From assembly GCA_949291545.1 (NCBI GenBank), contig CASEWB010000001.1, positions 1 to 60,616 of the forward strand: a stretch of DNA of 60,616 nt, given 5' to 3'. Made by a program: the position numbers and the translations under genes. Shown here piece after piece: positions 59,473-60,616 of the stretch (position 1 is its first letter; every line of letters starts with the position of its first letter). Source of the DNA: an uncultured bacterium (GTDB lineage Bacteria; Elusimicrobiota; Elusimicrobia; Elusimicrobiales; Elusimicrobiaceae). Below the pieces are notes generated by a model. That model searched no databases. It saw only the letters and a program-made list of their open reading frames with translations, and was not told the origin of the DNA.

Positions 59473-60504
59473 TTATAGCAAAGCGGCAGTTTCCAATAAT
59501 TTTTGGACTAGACGGGATACCGCGTATTTTTTAAGCTCCTTTGCGGGAACAGCCACAAAACCCTGCGGTACCGGGCAAGATGGGGGGAGGGAAATTTCGG
59601 ATAAATCGGCATAAATCACGCGGTGCGAAAGAACGTGTTTGACGGGAGGTACCTTTAAAACCGCTTTTTTACGCCCAAACCACTCTTTGTACAAAGGCCG
59701 TGCAGCAAACCCCTCCGCGGCGGTTGGGGTTTCCACGAGCGGCGGCTCGTACAAATTCTGCCACACGTCACCCGCGCCGCGCTTATGCAGCCAGGTATTA
59801 TTTCCCTGCTTTACATATATATAATGGAAGTAGCGGGTGGAAATTTTCGTTTTTTGCGCCTTTACCGGCAACGCTTCCACACGCCCTTGCGCCAGAGCCA
59901 GGCAACGGGACGCCAAAGGGCAACCGGAACATTGGGGGGCTGAAGGCGTGCACACCATAGCGCCAAAATCCATAATCGCCTGATTATAATCTCCGGGGTA
60001 TTTCTTATCCAGCAATTGTTGCGCAAGCACGGCAAATTGCTTTTTTCCGGCGGGGGAATCTATCGGCGTATCTATCCCAAATACACGCGAAAGCACCCGG
60101 TAGACATTCCCGTCTACCACGGCATAGGGCATATCGTAAGCAATCGAGCAAATCGCGGCGGCGGTATAGTCTCCCACGCCTTTTAGCGCGCGAACCCCTT
60201 CATAAGAAGCGGGGAAAACGCCCTGCATACTTTTTGCCGCGGCATGCAAATTACGCGCACGAGAATAATACCCCAAGCCCTGCCAGTACTTAAGCACCTC
60301 GTCTTGCGGGGCTTGCGCCAAGGCTTGGGGAGAGGGGAATCTTTCCGAAAACCGTTTATAATAGGCAAGCCCTTGCGCCACCCGGGTTTGCTGCAGGATA
60401 ATTTCTGAAAGCCAAATTAAATACGGGTTTTTCGTTTCGCGCCAAGGAAGCGCCCGTTTGTGCTGGGCATACCAGCCAAGCAATACCGCTGAGAAACTTT
60501 TCAT
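59473..60504 (-). CDS. mutY: A/G-specific adenine glycosylase MutY
   Basis: 343 residues. It removes adenine mispaired with 8-oxoguanine. Visible: LPWRETKNPYLIWLSEIILQQTRV (catalytic Glu region), the helix-hairpin-helix LKGVGDYTAAAICSIAYD, the catalytic VVDGNVYRVLSRVFGI, and the 4Fe-4S loop CTPSAPQCSGCPLASRC (Cys-x6-Cys-x2-Cys-x5-Cys). The C-terminal NUDIX-like domain (about 215-340) recognises 8-oxoG: WLHKRGAGDVWQNLYEPPLVE and VKHVLSHRVIYADL. Length is normal. Confidence 0.96.
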   Translation of the reverse strand: MKSFSAVLLGWYAQHKRALPWRETKNPYLIWLSEIILQQTRVAQGLAYYKRFSERFPSPQALAQAPQDEVLKYWQGLGYYSRARNLHAAAKSMQGVFPASYEGVRALKGVGDYTAAAICSIAYDMPYAVVDGNVYRVLSRVFGIDTPIDSPAGKKQFAVLAQQLLDKKYPGDYNQAIMDFGAMVCTPSAPQCSGCPLASRCLALAQGRVEALPVKAQKTKISTRYFHYIYVKQGNNTWLHKRGAGDVWQNLYEPPLVETPTAAEGFAARPLYKEWFGRKKAVLKVPPVKHVLSHRVIYADLSEISLPPSCPVPQGFVAVPAKELKKYAVSRLVQKLLETAALL

Positions 60505-60598
60505 AGATTAGTTTATTCTACAATTTTCACGCCAGGTCGTGGAACCCAACTCGCGCCAAAAGACCACAACTTCAAAAAAGAATATAGGGGGAAAATAG

Positions 60599-60616
60599 CC
60601 TCTGCCTCTGCCTCTG
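60599..60616. repeat. Hexamer tandem repeat (CCTCTG)3 at the window edge
   Basis: Three perfect copies of CCTCTG run into the right edge, so the array may be longer. It lies 95 bp upstream of mutY. Nothing else is recognised in 60505-60616. Confidence 0.6.

Noticed and set aside
1..60616. CRISPR arrays, insertion sequences, rRNA genes
   Set aside because: No regularly spaced repeats of 24-40 bp, no transposase or integrase frame and no rRNA sequence were found on reading through.

Overview
The window looks like a chromosomal segment of a Gram-negative-type (diderm) anaerobe with roughly balanced GC. The overall set suggests Elusimicrobiota, perhaps a gut Elusimicrobium-like lineage: PPi-dependent phosphofructokinase, a PilE-type prepilin gene, a PC4-domain protein, FeoA-FeoB fusion, OprB- and FadL-type outer-membrane proteins, and many exported proteins with no recognisable family. 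This placement is an inference from gene content; no rRNA or other decisive marker is present. I see no CRISPR array, insertion sequence, phage module or rRNA operon. Almost every transcription unit ends in a strong GC-rich hairpin plus T-run, often usable in both directions.

Layout. 1-886: an exported unknown (cut by the edge) and a tandem PC4 protein. 1043-4194: membrane Ser/Thr kinase overlapping a PP2C phosphatase. 4221-6356: groES-groEL behind a CIRCE-type operator. 6489-9331: exported unknown, YccA-like membrane protein, pgk. 9332-10033: a 0.7-kb scar region with a duplicated pgk 3' end and terminator plus a probable pseudogene remnant. 10034-10780: secG, then tRNA-Leu(GAG) whose 3' end and terminator are duplicated 187 bp downstream. 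10780-18379: two EamA transporters, HAD phosphatase, cyclodeaminase-like protein, a helical unknown and a GYF-domain membrane protein. 18612-22704: pepT, a lipoprotein, feoAB and a small ferredoxin. 23133-30592: exported ankyrin protein, then a minus-strand operon of PD-(D/E)XK nuclease, LTA-synthase-like sulfatase and glycerol-kinase-like kinase, and an exported unknown. 30797-39330: tRNA-Arg(UCU), dinB, PPi-PFK, exported protein coupled to a DNA methyltransferase, DUF805, GDPD-like and HD proteins. 39407-45617: prepilin, sirtuin, K+ channel, OprB-like porin, HEAGH membrane protein, rmuC, small lipoprotein. 45783-50655: ECF sigma/anti-sigma/periplasmic helical protein operon, divergent from a very unusual 951-residue MFS protein with a long exported N-terminal part and an attenuator-like leader. 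50941-55595: complete TolC-MacA-MacB-type tripartite efflux operon. 55705-60504: anchored unknown, DUF486, dCMP deaminase, TPR protein, FadL-type porin, mutY.

Most of the window is ordinary housekeeping and envelope biology: central glycolysis (pgk, PPi-PFK), protein folding, secretion, iron uptake, DNA repair and efflux. The parts most worth a second look are the MFS fusion with its leader, the two duplication scars (pgk 3' end; tRNA-Leu 3' end), the operator architecture of groESL, a shared sequence element upstream of three unrelated-looking exported-protein genes, and the translational coupling of an exported protein to a DNA methyltransferase.
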